Shown: positions 1-7,010, counted from the first letter of the stretch. The stretch is 48,907 nt of DNA from Myxococcales bacterium (GCA_025359105.1 JANYHK010000080.1:1-48907), one strand, 5' to 3'. Notes: generated by a model from the sequence alone, not told the origin. Numbers and translations: made by a program.

Positions 1-90
1 AAGCTCGGGAGCGAGGGCGCCGCCGCGATCGAGCCGGTCGGCAACGAGACGCAGGGCAACGGCTTGGGCGCGGGGATCGCGAGGCGACAT
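1..90 (-). CDS. Hypothetical protein, N-terminal 30 codons (runs off left edge)
   Basis: An ATG at 90 opens a minus-strand frame that stays open to the window edge (30 codons, beginning MSPRDPRAQAVALRLVADRL). Codon choice is strongly GC3-rich, as in neighbouring real genes. A possible -10 hexamer, TATCAT, lies just upstream on the minus strand. The visible piece is a charged, probably helical N-terminus without a signal peptide. Too little is visible to name a family. Its start is 85 bp downstream of the stop of the lipoprotein that ends at 175, in the same orientation, so it could belong to the same transcription unit. Confidence 0.45.
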   Translation of the reverse strand, partial: MSPRDPRAQAVALRLVADRLDRGGALAPEL

Positions 91-174
91 GCCTACATGA
101 TAGCGCACGCTGGGTTGGCTGGCACCTCGCGCGGCAGACGAATTGCCGGGCTCGCGCGCGCTCGAGCAGCGCGG

Positions 175-1056
175 TCATCCGCGCATCGCGAACACCACCT
201 TCGGAAAGAGCGGCGAGCCGCTCGCGGACGCGCGCATAGCGTCCAACGTGAGGACGATCGTGCTGAAGGGGACGGCGAGGCCGGCGCTGATGATCGCCAT
301 GTCCTCCGCTGGGGCGGAGCGCTTCGCGTTTTCGAGGCACGCGGAGAGCGCAGCAAAGTCAAAGGCGCCGCCGCGGTTCGGCACCGCGATGCCGGCGCCC
401 GCTTCGCGGCATCCCGGAGCGAGGTTTGCCCCCGCCTTCTTCACGGAGAAGCCCTCCGGTGCCACGGTCACGATGGGGCTCAGGTCCCCCTCCCCCATCG
501 ACGCTTGGTTGCCCTCGTTGCGAGGAAGGAAGGGCGAGATCCCGGCGACGGTGGCGCCATGCGCGACGAGCAGGTGCATCTCCGCGATGCCCTTGAATCC
601 TGCGGTAAAGAGGACCTCCAGGACGACGCGGTACGGGGTCGTCGCATCGAACGCGACCGCGAGCGCCGTTCCCCCTCCGTCCTGCTTCGACAACCGCTCG
701 AGAGCCTCGCCGAGTGGCGTCACGAGAAGGGCCTTCGCGTTGCCCTCCTTCTTGTAGACCGCGGGGAACCCTTTGGCTCGGTCGTCCGCCGCGGCAAATT
801 CGGCGATCGGCGGCTCCAAGCCGTCGAGGGTGAGCTTGCTCGGTGAGACCACAAGAGTGTGCAGCGAGGCCGCAGGAGCACGCGTCGCGCTCGACGGCGC
901 CAACGTGACACCGCGCCACTGGTCGACGTGCCACGCCGCGGGGTCGGGGCGGGCCTGAGCGCTCGGCGCGGGATCGGGCGCCTGGGGACGACACGCCGAG
1001 GCACTGAACGCCACCGCGCACATCAGCGGGCACGACGCGCGCCGCCATCGCTTCAT
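175..1056 (-). CDS. Lipoprotein with TolR/ExbD-like periplasmic domains
   Basis: Read from the ATG at 1056 this is 293 residues. It starts with a basic, hydrophobic leader ending in a lipobox-like AFSASAC, then a Pro/Ala-rich linker (DPAPSAQARPDP). The body contains a stretch around residues 105-165 (TPLGEALERL ... TPYRVVLEVLFTAGFKG) that resembles the periplasmic fold of ExbD/TolR biopolymer-transport proteins, and a second, weaker copy near the C-terminus (MAIISAGLAVPFSTIVLTL). Such TolR-like lipoproteins without the usual N-terminal anchor helix are common in myxobacteria, but their role is unknown. The frame is open upstream into the ParA gene with no stop, so the N-terminus is uncertain. 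No strong ribosome-binding site precedes the ATG. No ExbB/TolQ partner is in the window. Confidence 0.7.
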   Translation of the reverse strand: MKRWRRASCPLMCAVAFSASACRPQAPDPAPSAQARPDPAAWHVDQWRGVTLAPSSATRAPAASLHTLVVSPSKLTLDGLEPPIAEFAAADDRAKGFPAVYKKEGNAKALLVTPLGEALERLSKQDGGGTALAVAFDATTPYRVVLEVLFTAGFKGIAEMHLLVAHGATVAGISPFLPRNEGNQASMGEGDLSPIVTVAPEGFSVKKAGANLAPGCREAGAGIAVPNRGGAFDFAALSACLENAKRSAPAEDMAIISAGLAVPFSTIVLTLDAMRASASGSPLFPKVVFAMRG

Positions 1057-1869
1057 CGGAGGTCCCCGATCGGCATGTGTTCGTTTATAGCCGTATCGGG
1101 GGTATCTGCATTCCTCATCGACCAGGTTTCCTGGCAAGCCCTCGGACGCTGGGGCGCGACGTGGACGTGCCGACCGAGCCCGGCGCAGGCTTCGCCACAC
1201 ATCCTCGGCCGCCGGTCCCCGCGCTCCGGTCAGCACCGACTCCCCGTGCATCGCCGCGTCGGGGAACGCGACCCGCTGCCGGATAACGCCCAGGAGCTCG
1301 CCGCCTGCGGCGAGGAGCTCGGCCTCCGCGTCCCGCGCGAGCTTCGTGTTCGCGCCGGCGCGGTTCACGACGAACGTTCGCCGCACCGGAGGTCGACCGA
1401 GCTGCTCGCGGATCTGATCGGCGACGTCGAGCGACTCGAGCGTCTCCGCGACCGCCCAGAAGTCGAACGGCCCGGGCTGGATCGGCAGAACCGCGACGTC
1501 GGCGGCCACCGCGGCGCTCTGCGTGACGTCGCCGAGCCGCGGCGGCCCGTCGAGGAACACCGCGTCGAAGCCGCGCGTGATCTCCGCGAGGCGGGGGAGG
1601 GGCAGGGGCCTGTCGGCCCGCACGACCGTCAGGCCTTCGAGCGGCGAGCCGTCACGCCTCGCGGCGCTCCAATCGAACGCGCTCCCTTGGCGGTCCATGT
1701 CGACGCCGCGCGCGCGGCAACCCTCCAGGTGGGCCGCCGCGGCGAGGTTCACCGCGATCGTAGTCTTGCCGCTCCCACCCTTTTGCTGGAGGACTGCGAC
1801 CGTCAACCGTGGCGCCTGCGCGTCTCTGGGTCCTTGGGTACGCAGGTACCCGTCTTCCTGTTCATTCAT
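175..1869 (-). CDS. ParA-family partition ATPase, frame open into the downstream lipoprotein
   Basis: The start at 1869 is well supported: GGAGGTG lies about five bases upstream, and the ATG overlaps the stop of the preceding gene as ATGA. Residues 22-230 form a deviant-Walker ParA/Soj ATPase: KGGSGKTT at 30-37, VDMDRQGSAFDW at about 56-67 and a Walker-B-like FDAVFLDGPPR at 101-111. These proteins hydrolyse ATP to move plasmids, chromosomes or protein cargos. The domain ends near residue 230, yet no stop follows. An uncharacteristic Arg-rich stretch leads directly into the methionine (residue 272) of a secreted lipoprotein. A cytoplasmic ATPase fused to an internal signal peptide is unlikely, so either the intended stop was lost by mutation or the lipoprotein is started separately. 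No ParB gene follows. Confidence 0.75.
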   Translation of the reverse strand: MNEQEDGYLRTQGPRDAQAPRLTVAVLQQKGGSGKTTIAVNLAAAAHLEGCRARGVDMDRQGSAFDWSAARRDGSPLEGLTVVRADRPLPLPRLAEITRGFDAVFLDGPPRLGDVTQSAAVAADVAVLPIQPGPFDFWAVAETLESLDVADQIREQLGRPPVRRTFVVNRAGANTKLARDAEAELLAAGGELLGVIRQRVAFPDAAMHGESVLTGARGPAAEDVWRSLRRARSARPRRAPASEGLPGNLVDEECRYPRYGYKRTHADRGPPMKRWRRASCPLMCAVAFSASACRPQAPDPAPSAQARPDPAAWHVDQWRGVTLAPSSATRAPAASLHTLVVSPSKLTLDGLEPPIAEFAAADDRAKGFPAVYKKEGNAKALLVTPLGEALERLSKQDGGGTALAVAFDATTPYRVVLEVLFTAGFKGIAEMHLLVAHGATVAGISPFLPRNEGNQASMGEGDLSPIVTVAPEGFSVKKAGANLAPGCREAGAGIAVPNRGGAFDFAALSACLENAKRSAPAEDMAIISAGLAVPFSTIVLTLDAMRASASGSPLFPKVVFAMRG

Positions 1870-2963
1870 GCTGCACCTCCGAAGACTCGTTCGAGATCCA
1901 TGCGCATCTTGTCTGCGCTCACGGGCGGCGCGCAGGGCACCGCGCCTGCCGCCACCGTCCGAGCTCGCGGCGCTCCGTCCGCGAGCCGTTGCAGACGCTC
2001 TCGCCGCCGCCGCGCGGCGTTTCCGAGCTCGGCGTAGTGCAGAACCTTGTCGCCGAGGACGAGCCCCAGTGGGCACCCTGCCGCCCGAACGTACGTGTCG
2101 AGCGGCGCGCCGAGGATCGCGCCCTTCAAGACCTCTGGCGTGAACCCGCGCTCGAGCAGCCCGACGACACGCGCGACGCGCTTGTGGCCGTCGGGCGCCG
2201 CGGCGAAGTCGACGCCCTCCGGCGCCTCGGGGAACGACGTCCGAGCCCAGTACGCGAGCAGCGCGCGCGCCGTCTCCATCTTCGAGGTCGGTCGACTCTC
2301 CGGCATCGGCGGAGCCTGTGGATCTGTGTGTTGATCAAGATCTTGATCAGGATCTCGCGTCGCCGCGACGTCGATTCGCTCGGGAATTTGGGGGATCTCG
2401 AACGGAGGCGTGTCCATCCTAGGCGCGCCGTCCTGTCCATCCTGCGCGGCCGTCGGCAGGGCGCCGAGGACGCGCTCCGGGTTCGCCCGGTACACGTTGC
2501 GCTCGCCGCCCACGACGGCGCGTCCGTTCGGCAGCCGCTGCGCGGCATGCGTGGTCTCGATCATCAGCCACCCCTTGTCCCGTAGCGACGCGATGACGCG
2601 CGTCAGGTGTCGAACCGAGACGCCGCCGTGGAGATCGGCGACGAGCTGCTCGTGCATCGGCCAGCAGCGCCCTTCGTACTCGGCGCGAGCTCGTCGCAGC
2701 AGCGCCGCGAGGACCGCGGTCTCGATGGGCTTGAGCCCGCGAAACCGCTCGCCCTTGAACAGCATCGGGATCGCGTTCCGATACGCGTAGTAGTCCCGAA
2801 GCTTCGCGATGCGCCCCGCGGGCGCGTTGGTTGGTCTTCTTTTCTCGATCGAAACGTCACGACCCCCCGGACCCGCCGGGAGGACGCGTGCAGCATTCAG
2901 CATGGCGCGCGCCCCTTCCGCGCCCGAGAGCGCGGCAAGGCCCAAGGCCACGCGTGCGCGCAT
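1866..2963 (-). CDS. Winged-helix, replication-initiator-like DNA-binding protein
   Basis: The protein is 365 residues from the ATG at 2963; a GTG at 2984 or the ATG at 2903 are alternatives. Residues about 75-160 (LKPIETAVLAALLRRARAEY ... SVRHLTRVIASLRDKGWL) have the layout of an HTH_36/Rep-type winged helix found in plasmid and phage replication initiators. A Pro/Asp-rich linker follows, then a helical C-terminal region of unknown function. The gene ends with ATGA overlapping the ParA start, so the two are translationally coupled. A Rep-like protein plus ParA beside a tRNA gene suggests a relic integrated replicon. This is an inference: no integrase, origin or second attachment site is seen. 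It could equally be a chromosomal regulator. Confidence 0.65.
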   Translation of the reverse strand: MRARVALGLAALSGAEGARAMLNAARVLPAGPGGRDVSIEKRRPTNAPAGRIAKLRDYYAYRNAIPMLFKGERFRGLKPIETAVLAALLRRARAEYEGRCWPMHEQLVADLHGGVSVRHLTRVIASLRDKGWLMIETTHAAQRLPNGRAVVGGERNVYRANPERVLGALPTAAQDGQDGAPRMDTPPFEIPQIPERIDVAATRDPDQDLDQHTDPQAPPMPESRPTSKMETARALLAYWARTSFPEAPEGVDFAAAPDGHKRVARVVGLLERGFTPEVLKGAILGAPLDTYVRAAGCPLGLVLGDKVLHYAELGNAARRRRERLQRLADGAPRARTVAAGAVPCAPPVSADKMRMDLERVFGGAA

Positions 2964-3135
2964 CGCGGCCTGCGCGATGATCACGACGCGTCGTCCTCGG
3001 GGCGTTCGTATCCGGAGCGCGCCCCGCCCACGCGGCGCTCGCTGGTGAGGCGACGCCGCAAAAACCGGCCCGCCGCGAGCACGCGCTCCGCAGGAGCGCT
3101 CCGCGCAGCGGAGGCGAGCGGCGGCCTGGGGGAGT

Positions 3136-3163
3136 CGAGGGGGGCAGCGCAGCTCCCCCCTCG
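3136..3163 (-). other. Stem-loop 3' of tRNA-Gly
   Basis: A perfect 9-bp inverted repeat (cgagggggg / cccccctcg) with a 10-base loop lies 15 bases downstream of the tRNA 3' end. There is no T-run after it on the minus strand, so it is not a canonical intrinsic terminator. It may help define the tRNA 3' trailer. The rest of 2964-3135 is GC-rich and shows nothing else I can support. Confidence 0.45.
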
Positions 3164-3178
3164 AACAAGAAACCGAGA

Positions 3179-3250
3179 GCGGGACACCGGGTTCGAACCG
3201 GCGACATCCAGCTTGGGAAGCTGGCACTCTACCAACTGAGTTAGTCCCGC
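3179..3250 (-). tRNA. tRNA-Gly (anticodon CCC)
   Basis: The minus strand folds into a complete cloverleaf of 72 bases. The acceptor stem is GCGGGAC/GTCCCGC. The D-arm has ACTC ... GAGT around AGTTGGTA. The anticodon stem CCAGC/GCTGG carries loop TTCCCAA with anticodon CCC (reads GGG, glycine). The T-arm is GCCGG-TTCGAAC-CCGGT. CCA is not encoded. A TTGACG promoter lies just upstream. The Rep-like/ParA genes lie on its 3' side, the usual side for integrative elements. Confidence 0.95.
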
Positions 3251-3260
3251 GAGCCCTCGA

Positions 3261-3289
3261 CACGTAGCCCCGCGCACGGCCTTCGTCAA
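3261..3289 (-). promoter_or_regulatory. Probable promoter of tRNA-Gly
   Basis: On the minus strand a good -35 box, TTGACG (3289-3284), is followed after exactly 17 bases by a poor -10, TACGTG (3266-3261). This puts the transcription start a few bases before the mature tRNA 5' end at 3250. It lies just downstream of the terminator at 3333-3375, so the tRNA appears to have its own promoter. Confidence 0.5.
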
Positions 3290-3332
3290 TCGACAAGGTC
3301 CGCTGCTGGCGTGATGCCGCGCGCGGCACCCC

Positions 3333-3375
3333 GGAAAAACAACGGCCCGGGTGCCCCTTTGGTGCACCCGGGCCG
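3333..3375 (-). terminator. Strong intrinsic terminator (minus strand)
   Basis: A perfect 12-bp inverted repeat (cggcccgggtgc / gcacccgggccg, 3343-3354 and 3364-3375) with a 9-base loop is followed on the minus strand by GTTGTTTTTCC. It can only terminate a minus-strand transcript arriving from above 3375, where no protein gene is apparent. This is the main evidence that the region just upstream is transcribed as RNA. Confidence 0.8.
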
Positions 3376-3645
3376 CCGGTACTGGCCCGGTCCCGGAATG
3401 TGCGGGGCCCTTGCGAGCCTCGCCCAGAACTGGGGCTTCATTCATGCGAGCAGAGACGTTGTTCCATGCATCGCGCCGAGCCGGAGCTCGGATAGGGAAG
3501 CGCTTGCGAGTAGCTTCCCGAAACGTTGCACGCTCTCCACCCGCTCGAGGCGCTGCGCGTGACGGTCCCGCGTGGGGGAAGGTCATCGCAGCGAACCGAG
3601 CGCTACGGCATAAGCCCCTTGGGACTCGAGCCACTGGTACTCTGC
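3333..3645 (-). ncRNA. Candidate structured non-coding RNA, unidentified
   Basis: About 310 bases lie between a -10-like GATAAT (3657-3652) and the intrinsic terminator and carry no convincing ORF. The minus-strand RNA can be closed by a long helix: TGGCTCGAGTCCC (3633-3621) pairs with GGGACCGGGCCA (3394-3383) with one bulged A, immediately before the terminator. Inside are several strong hairpins: CGCTGCG ... CGCAGCG with an inner TGAC/GTCA extension, GGGAAGC ... GCTTCCC, and CCGAGC-TCCG-GCTCGG. I looked for RNase P, tmRNA, SRP and 6S signatures and did not find them. No clear -35 box is seen. Identity and function are unknown; the call rests on structure and context alone. Confidence 0.5.
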
Positions 3646-4027
3646 ATGATGATTATCCTCCTCCGGCAGCGCCGGCACTCGGGGGGTCGGCGGACGCCGT
3701 CCTAGAACGTGTCATCCGTCGCCACGGCGAGTGTTTCCGCAAGGGGATCGCGCGAGGGCCGCGTCCCGGTTGACGCCATGCTTGCGCGGGTGGCCCGCGC
3801 CGGAGAAGTCCGGGATCTCGAGGGAACCGAGCATGGCAACCTGTCCACATAGTAACACGCTCTTTCGAGCTGTCTTCCCCAGGGACGCGGGAAATTAAAT
3901 GTGGGCGCGCATACGACGCCGAGCTCGTCCGTCTCGCCGGTCTCGCTCGCTTCGGCGTCTTGCCCGTCTCGCCGGTTTCTCGCTCGTCTCGCCCGTCTCG
4001 CTCTTCTTGCCCGGCGCGCGCGGCTCT
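3646..4027. other. Gene-poor intergenic region
   Basis: These 382 bp between the candidate RNA and the lipoprotein gene contain no confident gene. On the minus strand there is a promoter-like AAGACA-16-TACTAT around 3854-3881, whose spacer holds GCTC-GAAA-GAGC. It is followed by a 40-codon frame, 3834 to 3712 (MLGSLEIPDFSGAGHPRKHG...), which has only a weak ribosome-binding site. The part next to the lipoprotein is a degenerate tandem repeat, listed separately. Confidence 0.4.
3926..4008. repeat. Degenerate tandem repeat of a gtctcgcc-type unit
   Basis: Imperfect copies of cgtctcgcc / gtctcgctc follow one another for about 80 bp immediately 3' of the lipoprotein stop. The unit length varies between 8 and 10 bases, so it is a low-complexity array and not a precise direct repeat. 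No function is evident. Confidence 0.6.
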
Positions 4028-4621
4028 TCAATAAGTGAGCTTCGTCTTGTCCGTCTTCGTCGCGGTGATCGTGTACGCGATGTCGCAAGGCAAGCTCGCC
4101 CAGCCGCCGCCGGCGACGGCGAGCTGATCGGAGCAATCGGACTCGGCGGTCGGCGTGTACGCGTAGCTGAGCGAGCCGGTGAACGTCGTGACCGGGGAGT
4201 CCTTGCCGAGCGTCGCGTCGAGGCTGTCGGTGCGCGTGAGCGAGCAGCCGCTCACCTTCGCCTGCGTGTTGCCGGCGCGGAGCTCGGTCGTGCCGCTCGA
4301 CTGCAGGAGCGCGTGGTTCTTCGCGTCGAGGTGGCCTTGCACGGGCAGGCCTCCCTGGATCCAGTAGAGGGTCGTCCCGTCGCGACTGAGCTTCACCTCG
4401 AACTCCCACGGATCGGGCGCGCCGCCGGGGCCTGCGCACGCGTTCGACGTGAGCTTGCCGGTCACGTGGAAGATGCCGAGGGTCTGCCCCGGGTTGTACG
4501 GATCCTTCCCCGAGCATGCGGGGCCGAGCGCGAGGGCAGACGCGAGGGCGAGGCCGGCCAGTGCCAGGCGGGGCAGAGCCAGGCGGGGCAGTGCCTGGCG
4601 AGCGAGGCGCAGAGGACGCAT
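4028..4621 (-). CDS. Lipoprotein of unknown function
   Basis: The product is 197 residues with a long signal peptide rich in Leu/Ala (part of it repetitive, LPRLALPRLALAGLALA) ending in the lipobox ALGPAC, so it should be lipid-anchored on the periplasmic side. The mature part has four further cysteines and a beta-rich pattern, compatible with a small disulfide-bonded beta-sandwich. I do not recognise a family. The signal-peptide repeat comes from two tandem copies of a gccaggcggggcag unit at about 4558-4590. The gene diverges from the membrane protein at 4670, with only 48 bp between the start codons. Confidence 0.75.
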   Translation of the reverse strand: MRPLRLARQALPRLALPRLALAGLALASALALGPACSGKDPYNPGQTLGIFHVTGKLTSNACAGPGGAPDPWEFEVKLSRDGTTLYWIQGGLPVQGHLDAKNHALLQSSGTTELRAGNTQAKVSGCSLTRTDSLDATLGKDSPVTTFTGSLSYAYTPTAESDCSDQLAVAGGGWASLPCDIAYTITATKTDKTKLTY

Positions 4622-4630
4622 GCAGAAGGA

Positions 4631-4658
4631 CCTATCAAAGTGACCCCAAACCGGGCAA
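4631..4658 (-). promoter_or_regulatory. Possible promoter of the lipoprotein gene
   Basis: The minus strand of the 48-bp divergent gap has TTGCCC (4658-4653) and GATAGG (4636-4631) separated by 16 bases, about 10 bases upstream of the lipoprotein ATG. The match to the sigma-70 consensus is moderate. Confidence 0.3.
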
Positions 4659-4669
4659 TTTTGCGGCAG

Positions 4670-5407
4670 ATGTTGGCGGGCTGGTCAGAGTGGGACGGGC
4701 GGGCGCTACGGAGGGCGCTCGGCGTCGGCGCGCTCATGGTGGTGCTCGCGTGGCTCGTGACCGCGGCGACCGACGAGGGGAACGTCGCGTGGAGCGCGCG
4801 GCTCGGGCGCGCGCTGCCGACGACGCCGATCTGCGCGGCGATCGGCGCGTGGATCGCGGTGGCGCCTGCGCGCGGGCGCGGTGAGCTGCGCGCACTGGCG
4901 GCGCTCGGGCGCAGCCCCTGGCAGAACGCGCGGGCGGCGGCGATCGGCGGTGCGCTCGTGGCGGCGATCGCCGCGCTGGCGATCGCGACGTGGGCACGGG
5001 TCGACGTCGAGGGTTTTTACCCGGCGATCGGCGGCAGCGCCGACGTGCGCTTCGAGGCCGGCGCGTTCGTCGATCACGACAGCGGCTGGCAGATCGACAG
5101 GGACGGCGATCTCTCTCGCGCGACGACGCCGCCGGCTCCGCGCGATCTCCGCGTCCCGCCGCACGGGCGCGCGGCGGCGGGGCTCGCGACCTTCTTCGCC
5201 GGACTCGCGCTCGCGCTCATCGCCGCGCACCCGGGCAAGCGCGCGTGGTGGATCGGCGCGGGCGCGGCGGTGGGGGTGGCCACGCTCGTCCTCTTCCAGG
5301 CCGCGGCCGCGCATCGCGTGGTGCCGGCGTGGGCGATCCTCCCGCCGGCGCTCCTCCTCGCCGCGGCTGTGGCGCGCTATCGTGAGGCGCGATGGCCAAC
5401 GAGGTGA
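4670..5407 (+). CDS. Integral membrane protein
   Basis: The protein is 245 residues with about five hydrophobic segments (for example GVGALMVVLAWLVTAA, IGGALVAAIAALAIATW and AWWIGAGAAVGVATLVLF) and an intervening soluble part at about residues 115-165 that probably faces the periplasm. The segment RGELRALAALGRSPWQNARA between helices resembles the cytoplasmic coupling loop of LptF/LptG- or FtsX-type permeases, but no ATPase gene is nearby, so a transporter role is only a guess. The last 16 bases overlap the start of the isoaspartyl peptidase gene, indicating cotranscription and probably translational coupling. Confidence 0.65.
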   Translation: MLAGWSEWDGRALRRALGVGALMVVLAWLVTAATDEGNVAWSARLGRALPTTPICAAIGAWIAVAPARGRGELRALAALGRSPWQNARAAAIGGALVAAIAALAIATWARVDVEGFYPAIGGSADVRFEAGAFVDHDSGWQIDRDGDLSRATTPPAPRDLRVPPHGRAAAGLATFFAGLALALIAAHPGKRAWWIGAGAAVGVATLVLFQAAAAHRVVPAWAILPPALLLAAAVARYREARWPTR

Positions 5408-6357
5408 CAGGGAGCTGGGGCTCGAACGGAGGCCATTTCAGCATCGTCGTGCACGGCGGGGCAGGGGACGTTTCACCGGCGTCGGTCGACGCGCGCACCG
5501 CCGCGTGCAAGCTCGCCGCCGTCGAGGGAGCCAAGCTCCTCGCTGCCGGTGGCACCGCCCTCAACGCCGTGCAGCGGGCCGTCGAGCTGCTCGAGGACGA
5601 TCCGCTCTTCAACGCTGGCACCGGCGCGTGCGTCACGAGCGACGGCACGATCGAGCTCGACGCGGCGCTCATGGAAGGCAGCCGCCTCTCCGCCGGCGCC
5701 GTGTGCGCGCTTCCGGCGTTCAAGAACCCGATCGCGATCGCGCGCGCCGTCCTCGACGCGGGCGGGCACGTCCTCTACGCCGGCGCCGGCGCCGAGCGCT
5801 TCGCCCTCGCGTGCGGCTTCGTGCGCGCAAAGGACGAGGACATGATCACCCCCGCTGCCCGCGCGATCTTCGAGCGCCTGCGCGCCGAAGATCCGGAAGC
5901 CGCGTTCGCGCATACCCAGAACTGGGCGGGCGGCGGACACGAAGGCTGCAGCCACGGCACCGTCGGCGCCGTCGCGCGCGACACGCACGGCACAGTGGCC
6001 GCCGCTACGAGCACCGGCGGCCGCATGTACAAGCGACCGGGTCGCGTCGGCGACACCCCGATCCTGGGCGCCGGCACCTACGCCGACGACGGCGCGGGCG
6101 CGTGCTCGAACACCGGCGACGGCGAAGCGGTCCTCCGCGTCTGCCTCGCCAAGACGGCATGCGAGTGGATGCGCCAGGGCATGCACCCCGAGGACGCGGC
6201 GCGCGCGGCCGTGCAGCTCCTCGCCGATCGCACCGAGGGCCTCGGCGGCATCATCTTGATCGATCCCGGCGGCCGCATGGGGCTCGCGCGCACGACGACG
6301 TCGATGCTCTGGGGCGCGATGGCTGCCGAATGGGACACGCCCCTCGCAGGGAGCTGA
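5392..6357 (+). CDS. iaaA: Isoaspartyl peptidase / plant-type L-asparaginase
   Basis: This 321-residue Ntn-hydrolase precursor should self-cleave before the threonine in HGTVGAVA (T190) to give alpha and beta subunits. T190 is then the N-terminal nucleophile that hydrolyses beta-aspartyl dipeptides and asparagine. The N-terminal HGGAG (about 21-25), the NAGTGA segment and the C-terminal GLGGIILID-type glycine-rich strand fit the EcAIII/IaaA family. No signal peptide is visible, so it is cytoplasmic. It begins inside the 3' end of the membrane-protein gene. A hairpin at 6402-6424 follows. The alternative family members glycosylasparaginase and taspase share the fold but fit less well in length and motifs. 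Confidence 0.92.
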   Translation: MANEVTGSWGSNGGHFSIVVHGGAGDVSPASVDARTAACKLAAVEGAKLLAAGGTALNAVQRAVELLEDDPLFNAGTGACVTSDGTIELDAALMEGSRLSAGAVCALPAFKNPIAIARAVLDAGGHVLYAGAGAERFALACGFVRAKDEDMITPAARAIFERLRAEDPEAAFAHTQNWAGGGHEGCSHGTVGAVARDTHGTVAAATSTGGRMYKRPGRVGDTPILGAGTYADDGAGACSNTGDGEAVLRVCLAKTACEWMRQGMHPEDAARAAVQLLADRTEGLGGIILIDPGGRMGLARTTTSMLWGAMAAEWDTPLAGS

Positions 6358-6401
6358 GCCACCCTGCCGCGACGAAACGAGCTCGAGTCCGCGGAGCCGT
6401 G

Positions 6402-6424
6402 AGCCCAACCTTTTCGGCTGGGCT
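6402..6424. terminator. Hairpin between convergent genes
   Basis: agcccaacc-ttttc-ggctgggct forms a near-perfect stem (one A/C mismatch) between the iaaA stop and the stop of the small minus-strand ORF. It lacks a clear T-run on either strand, so termination is inferred from its position. Confidence 0.45.
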
Positions 6425-6429
6425 ATCCG

Positions 6430-6597
6430 CTACTTGTCGCCGGCGGGGGTGGCGCCGGGGCTGACGATGCCCTTGCGGTCCATCGCGTCCTGCAGACCGC
6501 AACGAACGCGCGTGGCGCGCTTGACGCGCTTGGGCTTGAGCGGCGAGGCGAGCCACTCGTGACGTTTCCGGACACTCCAAAGCGCGCGATTTGACAT
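6430..6597 (-). CDS. Small basic protein, 55 residues
   Basis: An ATG at 6597 opens a 55-codon frame, MSNRALWSVRKRHEWLASPL ..., ending in TPAGDK. It has 13 Lys/Arg, two Trp, one Cys and no membrane segment, so it could bind nucleic acid or ribosomes. Codon third positions are mostly G/C, as in the neighbouring genes. It ends at the hairpin shared with iaaA and fills an otherwise empty interval. No good ribosome-binding site precedes it, and I do not recognise a family. Confidence 0.45.
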   Translation of the reverse strand: MSNRALWSVRKRHEWLASPLKPKRVKRATRVRCGLQDAMDRKGIVSPGATPAGDK

Positions 6598-6666
6598 AGG
6601 GGGGCGCAATTTGCCTGGTTTTACGCCAACGTCAAGCGAAACACGCCGCGTAGGGCCAGGGGCGGG

Positions 6667-6999
6667 TCAGTCGGGGAGGGGTTCCAGCGTCACCTCGAGG
6701 ACGACCGGGGCCTCGGTCGCGACGATCTCCTTGTCCCACGGGATGAAGCCCTCGGCCTCGACGCTCACGCGGTGCTTGCCTGGCGTGAGGGCGACGCCGC
6801 GCGCGGCGACCACGTCGAGCGGGCCGACGCGCCGATCGTCGATCGTGACCGTGGCGCGAGGTGGACCCCCGCGCATGCGGAGCGAGACCGAACGAACGTT
6901 CGTCGTGTTGCCCCCGCACCCCGCGACCGCAGCGGCGCTCGCGCTCGCGCCCGCCGAGAGCGCGAGCAGCAGCACGAGCCCACGCGCCGCGCTCCGCAT
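6667..6999 (-). CDS. Small PEGA-domain lipoprotein
   Basis: The protein is 110 residues from the ATG at 6999; an in-frame ATG at 7020 inside the guaA stop region is the alternative. A signal peptide ends with AAAVAGC (Cys 27 by the shorter start), indicating lipidation. The mature part is essentially one PEGA-type beta-sandwich: RATVTIDDRRVGPLDVVAARGVALTPGKHRV... followed by EGF and a final strand VVLEVTLEPLP. PEGA domains occur widely in bacterial surface proteins, and their ligand is usually unknown. It directly follows guaA with little or no gap. Confidence 0.8.
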   Translation of the reverse strand: MRSAARGLVLLLALSAGASASAAAVAGCGGNTTNVRSVSLRMRGGPPRATVTIDDRRVGPLDVVAARGVALTPGKHRVSVEAEGFIPWDKEIVATEAPVVLEVTLEPLPD

Positions 7000-7010
7000 C
7001 CTCTGCACGC

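Noticed and set aside
64-846. Long plus-strand frames opposite the lipoprotein and ParA genes
   Set aside because: Arg- and Ala-rich translations without motifs; they mirror the GC-skewed codons of the real minus-strand genes.
175-3250. Attachment-site repeat of the tRNA-Gly 3' end
   Set aside because: I searched by eye for a second copy of the terminal tRNA sequence to the left and found none in the window.
3333-3645. The candidate RNA as RNase P RNA, tmRNA, SRP RNA or 6S RNA
   Set aside because: None of the conserved cores was found: no GAGGAAAGTCC of RNase P, no TTCGA T-loop or ANDNYALAA-type tag of tmRNA, no GGAAG/AGCA tetraloop pair of SRP RNA, and several hairpins where 6S has one large bubble.
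3712-3834. 40-codon minus-strand frame upstream of the candidate RNA
   Set aside because: It has only a weak ribosome-binding site and no recognisable features; kept as a remark within the intergenic entry.
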